DNA from: Alphaproteobacteria bacterium
Lineage (GTDB): Bacteria; Myxococcota_A; UBA796; UBA2385
Assembly (NCBI GenBank): GCA_020632755.1
Contig: JACKEY010000015.1
Span: forward strand, 1-64,000
Length of the DNA stretch: 64,000 bases
Direction of reading: 5' to 3'
The notes beneath the pieces are model-generated. The model saw nothing but the letters and a program-made list of their open reading frames with translations, did no database searches and was not told the origin of the DNA. This document shows positions 1-7,543 of this stretch, piece after piece. Positions within the stretch are counted from its first letter, which is position 1. Every line of letters starts with the position of its first letter. Made by a program: the position numbers and the translations under genes.

Positions 1-1382
1 GTGTGGTCGAAGGGCACGACGGTGCCTTCGATGTCGGCGATCCAGCGGCCGTCGAAGGTCGTGTACCGCGCCCAGGTGAAGGTCCCGCCCTCGCTGCCGA
101 GCAGCGGCACGTCGGCGATCTCGTGGGACTCGGTGAACGTCGCCACCGGCTGCTCGCCGCCCTCGAAGATCGTCGCCGAGGGCGCGCCGGCGGCGTCCAG
201 CACCAGCTCCTCGCGGTACCAGTCGGTGATGTCGCCCATCAGCTGGGTCTGGCTCCACGCGACGCTGCCGTTGGTGCCGACGGCCAGCACCGGCAGGCCC
301 GGGATGCCGAGCCCCAGCTGGTGGGTGTCGCCGCCGCCCAGCACGCTGGTGTCCAGGCCGACCTGCCAGAACAGGCTCGGGACCGACAGCGGCAGGTGCC
401 CATCGCCGGCCAGCATCGCCGTGCCGTCGGCCGAGACCGCGCCGCCGACCGCCCAGACGTTGCTGCCCCAGCCGGCCTCCAGGTCGCCGCGGCCCAGCCG
501 ATCCTCGAACCGGTCCAGCCGCCCCGCCAGCCGGTCGAGCATGTCCAGGTCGATCGGCGCGAACAGCCGGGCCGGCAGGTCGCTCGGCGAGCGCGCCACC
601 GCGCTGCCGCCCCAGCTCCAGTCGTGGGCCGAGTACGACGGCAGCACCGGGTCGACCCGGCCCCACACATCCTGCTCGATGCCCGCCTGGCGCAGCTCGC
701 CGAGCGCCTTGCCGTCGAACAGCCCGGCCAGCCGCGCCAGGTCCGCCGTGCGCCCGACGTCGTCGGTCTCGTAGCCGAGCTCGTAGACCAGCACGGCCGC
801 CACGCCCGCCAGGTCCCGGCGGTCCCAGTCGGTCAGCAGGTCCTTGGGGTCGCTCACCCCCAGGAAGGGCCCCGCGATCTCCAGCTCGCTGGCCAGCGGC
901 AGCTCGTCGGCGCGGACCTGGGCCAGGTAGGCGTTCACGCCCTCGGCGAAGGCGTCCATGATCGCGGCCTGTTCGTCGGTCAGGTTCTCGAGCAGGTTGT
1001 CGGCGACCCAGGTCATGCCGTTGGACCGCGACTCCATGTCGGTCTCGAGGGCGTCGGCGCCCAGGATCTCCGACAGGCGCCCCTGACCGAGCCGCCGGGC
1101 CAGGTCCATCTCGAAGTAGCGGTCGCGGGCCTGCACGAAGCCGTAGACGCGGGCCAGGTCCTCGCGGTCGTGGGCGTAGATGTGCGGCACGCTGGCGGCG
1201 GTGCGGATCACCGTCGCGTCGCAGCGCATGCCCGGGATCTCCCAGGTCTCGTCGACCTCGACGCCCTCGAAGGGGTCGGTGGTCGAGGTGCCGTCGTCGC
1301 CGCCGCCGCCGCTGTCGACAGGGGTGGCGCCCTTGTCCTTGCAGGCCGACAGGGAGAGGAGGAGGAGGAGGGAGGGGGACAT
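1..1382 (-). CDS. Penicillin acylase (Ntn-hydrolase) family lipoprotein, 3' end outside window
   Basis: Family members hydrolyse amide bonds of penicillins, acyl-homoserine lactones or other N-acylated compounds; the substrate here is unknown. The N-terminus has a lipoprotein signal with lipobox LSAC (Cys14), followed by a Gly/Asp linker, so it is probably anchored in the outer membrane facing the periplasm or surface. The alpha-chain region contains a VPHIYA-type start and GFVQARDRYFEMDL, both typical of the family. The autocatalytic nucleophile lies in WGSNVWAVGG, where Ser307 would become the first residue of the beta chain; GDGHL follows as expected. About 460 residues are visible, and the rest of the beta chain runs off the left edge. 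The ATG is preceded by GGAG at 6 bases. No frameshift is seen. Confidence 0.9.
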   Translation of the reverse strand, partial: MSPSLLLLLSLSACKDKGATPVDSGGGGDDGTSTTDPFEGVEVDETWEIPGMRCDATVIRTAASVPHIYAHDREDLARVYGFVQARDRYFEMDLARRLGQGRLSEILGADALETDMESRSNGMTWVADNLLENLTDEQAAIMDAFAEGVNAYLAQVRADELPLASELEIAGPFLGVSDPKDLLTDWDRRDLAGVAAVLVYELGYETDDVGRTADLARLAGLFDGKALGELRQAGIEQDVWGRVDPVLPSYSAHDWSWGGSAVARSPSDLPARLFAPIDLDMLDRLAGRLDRFEDRLGRGDLEAGWGSNVWAVGGAVSADGTAMLAGDGHLPLSVPSLFWQVGLDTSVLGGGDTHQLGLGIPGLPVLAVGTNGSVAWSQTQLMGDITDWYREELVLDAAGAPSATIFEGGEQPVATFTESHEIADVPLLGSEGGTFTWARYTTFDGRWIADIEGTVVPFDH

Positions 1383-1497
1383 GGCGCGCTCCGCGATCTG
1401 GGACGGCGCAGGGTAGCGCGCTCGCCGGCCGGAAGCTGCGGAGAGGAGGAGGCCGCGGGGGAGCCCCCGTCCGATGCCGCAGGAGCGGGGCCGTCGG

Positions 1498-2886
1498 TCA
1501 GCCCAGGCGGTCGAGGAGGTCGAGGAGGGGACCGGGGAGCGGCGCCGCGCCGGTGAGGGCCGCGCTGGACAGCGCGAAGTCGGCCGGGAAGGGCGCCGTG
1601 TGGACCGCGACCGCGCCCCGCCAGCGGGCCCCGAGAGCCGCCACCGCGGTGTCCGGTCGGCCGGAGGGGCTCGCGACGAGCACGACGCCGTCGCGCACGA
1701 AGGACCGGGCGGGTGCGGGGAACAGCGCCGCCAGCCACTGGCGGGTGCTGCGGTCGCGCAGGGCCGCGGCAGGGGGGCGCGCCGCCAGCAGGAAGCCCTC
1801 GACCGGCACGGCGGTGGCCCCGTCGGGGACCCGCCAGTCCGCGGCCACCGGCCCCAGATCGTCGTCTTCGCCGGTCCCCGGCGGCGGCGCGTCCGTTCCC
1901 GGAAGCGAGGTGTCGGCCAGGCCCGTGACCGGCAGGCCCGTGAACGGCAGGCCCGTGACCGGCAGGGCCGTGACGGGCAGGGTCGGCTCCACCCTGGCCC
2001 CATGTGGGGGGAGGGGCGCCGGGTCGAGGGAGCCCGGCGGCAGCAAGGCGCGCAGCTGGCTCGCCACGGCGTCGGCCCGGGCCGGACGCCGGTCCCGCTC
2101 GGGCGCCATCAGCCGGGTGATCAGCGCCGACAGCGCGTCCGGCGGGGTCGGCCGGCCCGGGGGCAGGACCAGCGGCGGCGGCGGCTGCCACAGGCGCGCC
2201 AGCAGCGCCCCGGGATCGGGCTCGGCGAAGGGCGGGCGCCCGCAGAGCAGGTGCCACAGCAGCACGCCCAGGGCGTACAGGTCGGCCCGGGCATCGACCC
2301 GCCCGCCGGACAGCTGCTCGGGCGCCATGTAGCCGAGCGTGCCGATCGCCAGCCCGGGGCGGGTCAGCCGCGGCTCGTCCTCCTCCAGGCTGCGCGCGAT
2401 GCCGAAGTCCGCGACCTTGACCCGCGGCGGATCGCCGGCCAGCAGCAGGTTCTCGGGCTTCAGATCGCGGTGGACCAGTCCCGCGGCGTGCACGGCGTGC
2501 AGCCCGTCCAGCGCCTCGGCCACCCGCGCGACCGCCTGGGGCCAGGGCAGCGCGCCGTCCGCACCCCGCAGCCCGTCGACGCTCCCGCCCTCGCACAGCT
2601 CCAGGATCAGCACGGGCGCGGGATCCTCGTGCACGCTCGCCGCTGGCAGCAGGCCGTAGTCCAGCACCGCCACCACCGCCGGATGCCGCACGCGCGCCAT
2701 GAACCGCGCCTCGCGGTCGAACCGCTCCAGCGCCGCCGGGTGCGCCGGCCCCGTCAGCCGCTTGATGGCGACCGACCGCTGCAGCGCCTCGTGTCGGCCG
2801 CGCCACACCTCGCCCATGCCCCCGCGGCCCAGCAGGGCCTCGACGACATAGCGGTCCAGGACCCGCTGGCCGGGCCGCAGGCTCAT
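1498..2886 (-). CDS. Ser/Thr protein kinase (Hanks type), cytoplasmic
   Basis: A 462-residue protein with a complete eukaryotic-like kinase domain at about residues 10-290: glycine loop GRGGMGEVW (20-28), Lys42 in VAIKR, catalytic HRDLKPEN (Asp141), DFG (160-162) and GTLGYMAPE. No membrane helix is present, unlike many bacterial kinases of this class. A Pro/Thr linker built from repeats of a VTGLP-like pentapeptide follows the kinase domain, and then about 110 residues of unknown fold. The ATG overlaps the stop of the upstream gene (ATGA), so it is the third member of a coupled operon. The partner proteins are the two helical proteins upstream; they may be regulators or substrates, but this is inferred only from coupling. 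Confidence 0.93.
   Translation of the reverse strand: MSLRPGQRVLDRYVVEALLGRGGMGEVWRGRHEALQRSVAIKRLTGPAHPAALERFDREARFMARVRHPAVVAVLDYGLLPAASVHEDPAPVLILELCEGGSVDGLRGADGALPWPQAVARVAEALDGLHAVHAAGLVHRDLKPENLLLAGDPPRVKVADFGIARSLEEDEPRLTRPGLAIGTLGYMAPEQLSGGRVDARADLYALGVLLWHLLCGRPPFAEPDPGALLARLWQPPPPLVLPPGRPTPPDALSALITRLMAPERDRRPARADAVASQLRALLPPGSLDPAPLPPHGARVEPTLPVTALPVTGLPFTGLPVTGLADTSLPGTDAPPPGTGEDDDLGPVAADWRVPDGATAVPVEGFLLAARPPAAALRDRSTRQWLAALFPAPARSFVRDGVVLVASPSGRPDTAVAALGARWRGAVAVHTAPFPADFALSSAALTGAAPLPGPLLDLLDRLG
1916..1980. repeat. 15-bp tandem repeat inside the kinase gene
   Basis: About four to five copies of a 15-base unit encode the VTGLP pentapeptide linker between the kinase domain and its C-terminal region. 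Being a multiple of three, copy-number change would keep the frame and alter only linker length. Confidence 0.75.
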
Positions 2887-3998
2887 GCCGAGGTCGGCCC
2901 CGCGGACACCACCGTGTCGGCGACCACCGTGTCGGCGCCAGGGGTCGCCAGCAGCACGCGGGACCACGGGTCCTCGGGGCGCCGGCTGGCCAGCCAGGCC
3001 ACCAGCGCGGCCCGCGCCCGCGGGCGGGCCTGGGCGTCCAGCCGCTGGCGCTCCAGGCTGTGGGCGATGATCACCGGGGCGGCCGGCACCACCGGGGTCC
3101 CCTGGGCGATGGCGTCCAGCAGGCCGAGCACGCGCAGGCGGTGGGGGCTGATCCCACTGCGGGTCGGCGCGGGCGACGCCAGGACCTGCGGCATGCACAG
3201 GCCCGCCGCTTTCTGGGGTCCCCTTCCCCCCTGCTCGTCGAAGCCCGTGCAGGCCAGCACCAGCGCCGTGTGGGCGATGGCGCGGGACACCGGCGCCCGC
3301 AGCGCGACGGTGTCGGCCAGCAGCAGCCCCCAGCAGGCCGCGCTCGCCGCTCGCCGCGCGGCGTCCCAGCCGGTCGGCGCCCGCTCGAGCGCCCGGACCG
3401 TGGCGATCGCGTCCAGCTCGACGGCTTCCTGCAGGCGCCGCACACAGGACAGGCCCGCCACGAAGTCCCACGCCCGGCGGCCCTCGGACGGCGCCGCCCG
3501 CAGGCGCCGCGCGTCGCGCACCGCCAGCGCCACCTGGCTGCGGGCGAAGGTCTCGGCGTCGACCTGCTCGGCGTCGACGCCCCACTGCACCGGGAGCGCC
3601 TCGGCCCACCACAGGCCGGCGACCTGGGGCGGCCCGGCGACCCGCCCGCGCAGCGCGGCGCCGAAGCCCTCGGCCAGGGCCTGGGCCCCCGCCTCGTCGA
3701 CCGCCCGGTCCACCCCGATCTCCCCGATGCCCATCGCGGCCGCGGCCCGCGACAGCTCGCGCACGCGGGCGTAGCGGGCGGGATCCAGCGGCACGAGCTC
3801 CTTGTCGCGGAAGGCCACGCCCTCGGCCAGCTGCAGGGTGAAGGGCGGGTGGGCTTCCTGCAGGCGCTCGCCCAGCGCACGCGCCTGCTGCACGGCGGCG
3901 CTGTGGTCGGGCCCGAAGGTCTCGCGGGTGCGGATCAGGGCGTAGAGCACGTCGAGCGCCTCGCCGGTCTTGTCGCGGGCTTCGTCGAGGGCGCTCAT
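2883..3998 (-). CDS. Helical protein of unknown function, coupled to the kinase
   Basis: A 371-residue soluble protein, rich in Ala, Arg and Leu, predicted almost wholly helical, with no signal peptide. An early segment (about 55-100) reads as a short beta unit followed by an L..AAMGIGEIG motif. This resembles the N-terminal layout of myxobacterial HD/HEAT proteins, but I find no HD metal-binding motif, so catalysis cannot be claimed. It ends in a tail with two near-copies of DTVVADTVVS. Start ATG overlaps the TGA of the upstream gene and its own stop overlaps the kinase start, so all three are probably made in fixed ratio. Function unknown. Confidence 0.8.
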   Translation of the reverse strand: MSALDEARDKTGEALDVLYALIRTRETFGPDHSAAVQQARALGERLQEAHPPFTLQLAEGVAFRDKELVPLDPARYARVRELSRAAAAMGIGEIGVDRAVDEAGAQALAEGFGAALRGRVAGPPQVAGLWWAEALPVQWGVDAEQVDAETFARSQVALAVRDARRLRAAPSEGRRAWDFVAGLSCVRRLQEAVELDAIATVRALERAPTGWDAARRAASAACWGLLLADTVALRAPVSRAIAHTALVLACTGFDEQGGRGPQKAAGLCMPQVLASPAPTRSGISPHRLRVLGLLDAIAQGTPVVPAAPVIIAHSLERQRLDAQARPRARAALVAWLASRRPEDPWSRVLLATPGADTVVADTVVSAGPTSA

Positions 3999-5671
3999 CG
4001 CTGGCTCCGCAGGACCTTGATCCGCGCCTTGAGCCCGGCGGGATCGAACAGCTCGCTGGCCCGGCGCGCGAGCGCCTGCTGCCGCAGGGCGACGTCGTCG
4101 GCGACCGCGTCGAGGGCCGCCAGCCGCAGCCGCTCGGGACGGGCCCCGTCCCGGACCCATGCGACCAGGGTGGCGTCGCCGCTGCCCTTGCCGCGCAGTC
4201 CCCGGCAGGCGGCCGCCAGGTCGACGCCCGACCAGCCCTCGCCGCCGTCCCCCTCGAGCACCCGCACCACCATCCGCCAGTCGCCGGCCGGGCGCGTGTC
4301 GAGGAGGGCGAGGGCGGCCCGCACGGTCTTTCCGTGCTGCAGCATGCGGGTGAGCATCGGGCGCGCGAGGCGCTCGGCGGCGTCTGGGGAGAGGGTGGCC
4401 AGGGTCGGCCCCAGGCTGGCGGGCGGCAGGCCGCCGAGCAGGTCCAGGAGGACGTCCTGGGGCGCTCCGGTCTTGCCCAGCGCCCGCGCCAGGACGACGG
4501 CCGGGTCGGGGTCCAGGTCCGCGGCGTGGGCCGCGGGCAGGATCTCGTCGACGGGCACGATGCCGAGCAGGCCGACCAGCAGGTCCTCTCCGACGCCTTC
4601 CTGCGCGATGCGCCGGGTGAGTCCGACGGCCGCGGCGCCCACGACCTGGCCGGGCAGCCGCGGCGCCAGCTCGATCAGGGCGCGGGCCGCGGTCTCGTCC
4701 TGCAGCACCAGCCCCCGGGCGATGGCCTGGCCCACGCCGGCATCGGCCAGGGTCTCGACCAGCGCCCGCGACCAGTCGTCGTCCGCGCCGGCCAGCGCCG
4801 CCAGCAGGCCCAGCGAGCGCGCGTCCGCGCGGGCGGCCAGGGCGTCGGCCAGCCGATGGGCCAGCCGCGGTGCGGGCACCACCGGGCGCAGCGCGGGCTG
4901 GCGCACGACGACCTGGGCTTCCAGCCCGGCCCACACGCCCTCGGCCTGCACGGCGGCTCGGATGCGACCCGCGAGCGCCTCGTCCAGGGCCAGGGCGCGC
5001 CGCCCCTTCGCCACCAGCCGCAGCGGGGCAGCGAGCTCCTCGGACAAGGCCGCGGCGTCCAGGTCCTGCCCGGACAGCAGCGCCCCGTCCAGCGCCTCGG
5101 CCGACAGCCCGCGCAGGGCGGTGGCCTGCTCCTCCTCGCGCAAGGCGTCGATGGCGTCGAAGGCATCGGTGATGCTGCTCGCCAGCCCCAGGGCGATGCC
5201 CTCGGCCCCGTCGCCCCAGAGCCAGGCCTGCAGCGCGGTCAGCCCCTGCCCCTGGGGGGTCGGGCCGCCGAGCGCGACGGCCAGCCGCAGCAGATCGTCG
5301 GGCGCGGGATCCGGTCGGCCCGCGGGCGGTGGGGTCGGGTGCAGCCACCGCAGCCCGGCCACGAACGCCGGCAGCACCCACGGGCCGCACTCTTCGGCAG
5401 GAAGGACGATCTCTCCGCCGATGTCGATGCCTTCGGGGGTCGGCCGCAGGCGGTGCCCGGGCGCCTCCCGCCACAGGGCGGCCAGCCGCTCGGCGGTGGG
5501 CCTGGCGATGCCGGGGCCGCTGCGCGCGGTGCGCACCAGCCCGTCGAACAGCAGGGCCAGGGCCCGCGGGCCCCGATCCGATGCGGGACCACGGTCGCCT
5601 GCGGGGCCACGGTCGCCTGCCGTGCCCGGGCCGCCGGCGGGGCCGGCCGCGGAGTCGTCTGGGGGAGCCAC
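3995..5671 (-). CDS. HEAT-like helical repeat protein, function unknown
   Basis: A 558-residue protein, first of a three-gene coupled operon that ends with a Ser/Thr kinase. The N-terminus carries a short collagen-like stretch made of GDRGPA/S repeats. Residues from about 60 to 110 form a mixed segment that includes a GIDIGGEIVLP strand. The remainder is a long series of amphipathic helices of about 35-40 residues, consistent with HEAT/armadillo-type repeats that usually bind other proteins. There is no signal peptide or membrane segment. The stop overlaps the next start (ATGA). A scaffold or regulator for the kinase is a reasonable guess but is based on context only. Confidence 0.78.
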   Translation of the reverse strand: MAPPDDSAAGPAGGPGTAGDRGPAGDRGPASDRGPRALALLFDGLVRTARSGPGIARPTAERLAALWREAPGHRLRPTPEGIDIGGEIVLPAEECGPWVLPAFVAGLRWLHPTPPPAGRPDPAPDDLLRLAVALGGPTPQGQGLTALQAWLWGDGAEGIALGLASSITDAFDAIDALREEEQATALRGLSAEALDGALLSGQDLDAAALSEELAAPLRLVAKGRRALALDEALAGRIRAAVQAEGVWAGLEAQVVVRQPALRPVVPAPRLAHRLADALAARADARSLGLLAALAGADDDWSRALVETLADAGVGQAIARGLVLQDETAARALIELAPRLPGQVVGAAAVGLTRRIAQEGVGEDLLVGLLGIVPVDEILPAAHAADLDPDPAVVLARALGKTGAPQDVLLDLLGGLPPASLGPTLATLSPDAAERLARPMLTRMLQHGKTVRAALALLDTRPAGDWRMVVRVLEGDGGEGWSGVDLAAACRGLRGKGSGDATLVAWVRDGARPERLRLAALDAVADDVALRQQALARRASELFDPAGLKARIKVLRSQR

Positions 5672-5726
5672 GGGGCGAGCCTACGGCCCGGCCGCGCTGG
5701 GGGCAAGGAGGGCCGTCCGGGAGCGG

Positions 5727-7487
5727 TCAGCCACTTCCGGACGGCGCCTCGGCCCCCGCGTCGCCCTCCTGCTCCCGCTGCTGCTGCAGCTCCACCCGCA
5801 TCTCGCGCCGCAGCCGGGCCCGCCGCAGCGTGCGGTCGCCCGGGAAGTCGGCCCAGGCGCGGTCCAGGGCGGCCGTCGCTTCGTCTTCGAGCCCGACGCT
5901 GTCCAGGGCATCGGCGGCGGCCACGACCACCGACGGGTGGCTGCTCCACCCGGCCAGCGCCTCCCGTGCCGCGTCGGCCGCGCCGGGTTGGTGGTAGTCG
6001 GCCAGCACCCGCAGGCGGCCCTCGATGGGGCGGGGCTGCTCCGGCGCGATGCCAGCGGCGCGGTCGTAGGCGCCCAGGGCCGAGCGGTACTCGCCGGCGC
6101 GGTACAGGGCGTCGCCCAGCTCGACCGCTGGCTCCCAGCTGCGGGGGTGCTGCTGGGTCTTGTAGCGGGCCAGCGCCAGCTCGGGCGGGTCGTCGAGCTG
6201 GACCGAGTCCATCACCCGATCGACCAGCGGCCCCTGGCGGCGCGCCTGCTCCTCGAGCACCTGGAACTGCACGCGGTGCTCGTAGACGCCGCGGGCCATC
6301 ACCAGCGCGGTCAGCACCTGGGGCTCGCCCTGCAGCTTGAAGCCGAGGGTCAGCCGCTCGGCGTCCCAGCCCTCGATCCGGACCTCCTGCCGGTCCAGCA
6401 CCGTCGGCTCGCGGCCTCCGCTGGCGACCCGCGCCACCAGGCTGTCGGCGGCGTCGCTGGCCATGATGGGCCGGGGATGCACCGTCGTCGCGGCGCTCAG
6501 GTTGGCCTGCAGGGTGGGCGAGAACCACCCGCGGTCGCCGCTGAAGGTCCAGCCCTCCTTCCAGTAGGCCGGGCGGTCGACGGTCCAGCCGTCCTGCTCG
6601 ACCATGGTCAGGGGCACCAGCCGCGGCCCGAAGGCCCCGACCCCCAGACAGCCGGCGGCCAGCGCGCCGGCGGCCCCCAGGCGCAGCAGCCGGTTGGTGC
6701 GCGCCCGTGCCGCGAACACCTGCGGCTCGAGCAGGGTCATCAGCACCCCGCCGCCGATCATGCCGCCCAGGTGGGACCAGTTGTCGGTGCCCTCGCTGCG
6801 CAGGCCCGACAGCAGCGAGTAGCCGATGTACCAGGCCAGGGCGCCGCCGAAGTACTTGCGGCTGCGGGCCGGGATCGCCTCCCAGTGCTTCCAGCCGACG
6901 ACGACGCCGGCGGCCAGCATGCCGAACACGCCGCCGCTCGCCCCCAGGCTCGGGCGCTCCATGGACATCGCCATGCTCAGCAGCCCGCCCGTGATCACGC
7001 TGCCGAAGTAGACCAGCGCGAGGTTCTTGCGGCCCACCGCCCGCTCGAGGTGGTAGCCCGTGTACACCAGGAACAGCATGTTGAACAGCAGGTGCGGGAA
7101 CCAGGTGTGCAGCAGCCCGTAGCTGACCAGCCGCCAGATCTCGCCTTGCTCCAGGATGGCCGGCGCCCAGTTGGTGAAGTGCTCCTGCAGCCAGCCGGCC
7201 CGGCCGGGCTCGAAGCTCCACAGGTAGATGCGCAGCTGCACGCCCGCCAGGATCGCGGTCAGCAGCGGCAGCCCACGCTGGCTCAGGTTGCGCCGGAAGG
7301 CCATCTGGCTCTCGTCGGCCAGGGCCTGGAACAGCTCGAGCTCGCCGGCGGGCACGAACCGATCCCCCGTCACCAGCTCGAACCGCACCGGGGTGCCGGC
7401 GACGACGTCACCCTCCAGGATGCGTTCCTCGAGGTCTTCGTAGGTCATGCGCTGCACGTGGCCGCGCCGCTTGACCTCGATGAGCAT
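5727..7487 (-). CDS. Rhomboid family intramembrane serine protease with C-terminal TPR-like region
   Basis: A 586-residue membrane protein. After a cytoplasmic N-terminal region of about 70 residues there are rhomboid transmembrane helices carrying the full active site: His132 and Asn136 in HLLFN (oxyanion), the nucleophile Ser184 in GASGG, and the catalytic His239 in SHLGG. Rhomboids cut transmembrane segments within the membrane. After the last helix a soluble region of about 300 residues follows, ending in TPR-like helical pairs (for example LGDALYRAGEYRSALGAYDRA). The gene starts 56 bases downstream of the stop of a protein with a MYXO-CTERM-like tail, on the same strand. That makes tail processing a testable but unproven role. 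Confidence 0.9.
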   Translation of the reverse strand: MLIEVKRRGHVQRMTYEDLEERILEGDVVAGTPVRFELVTGDRFVPAGELELFQALADESQMAFRRNLSQRGLPLLTAILAGVQLRIYLWSFEPGRAGWLQEHFTNWAPAILEQGEIWRLVSYGLLHTWFPHLLFNMLFLVYTGYHLERAVGRKNLALVYFGSVITGGLLSMAMSMERPSLGASGGVFGMLAAGVVVGWKHWEAIPARSRKYFGGALAWYIGYSLLSGLRSEGTDNWSHLGGMIGGGVLMTLLEPQVFAARARTNRLLRLGAAGALAAGCLGVGAFGPRLVPLTMVEQDGWTVDRPAYWKEGWTFSGDRGWFSPTLQANLSAATTVHPRPIMASDAADSLVARVASGGREPTVLDRQEVRIEGWDAERLTLGFKLQGEPQVLTALVMARGVYEHRVQFQVLEEQARRQGPLVDRVMDSVQLDDPPELALARYKTQQHPRSWEPAVELGDALYRAGEYRSALGAYDRAAGIAPEQPRPIEGRLRVLADYHQPGAADAAREALAGWSSHPSVVVAAADALDSVGLEDEATAALDRAWADFPGDRTLRRARLRREMRVELQQQREQEGDAGAEAPSGSG

Positions 7488-7543
7488 GGATGGTCCGGGG
7501 GGAGGGGGAGGAGGCGCCCCGTGCGAGGCGCCCCCCGGCGGGC

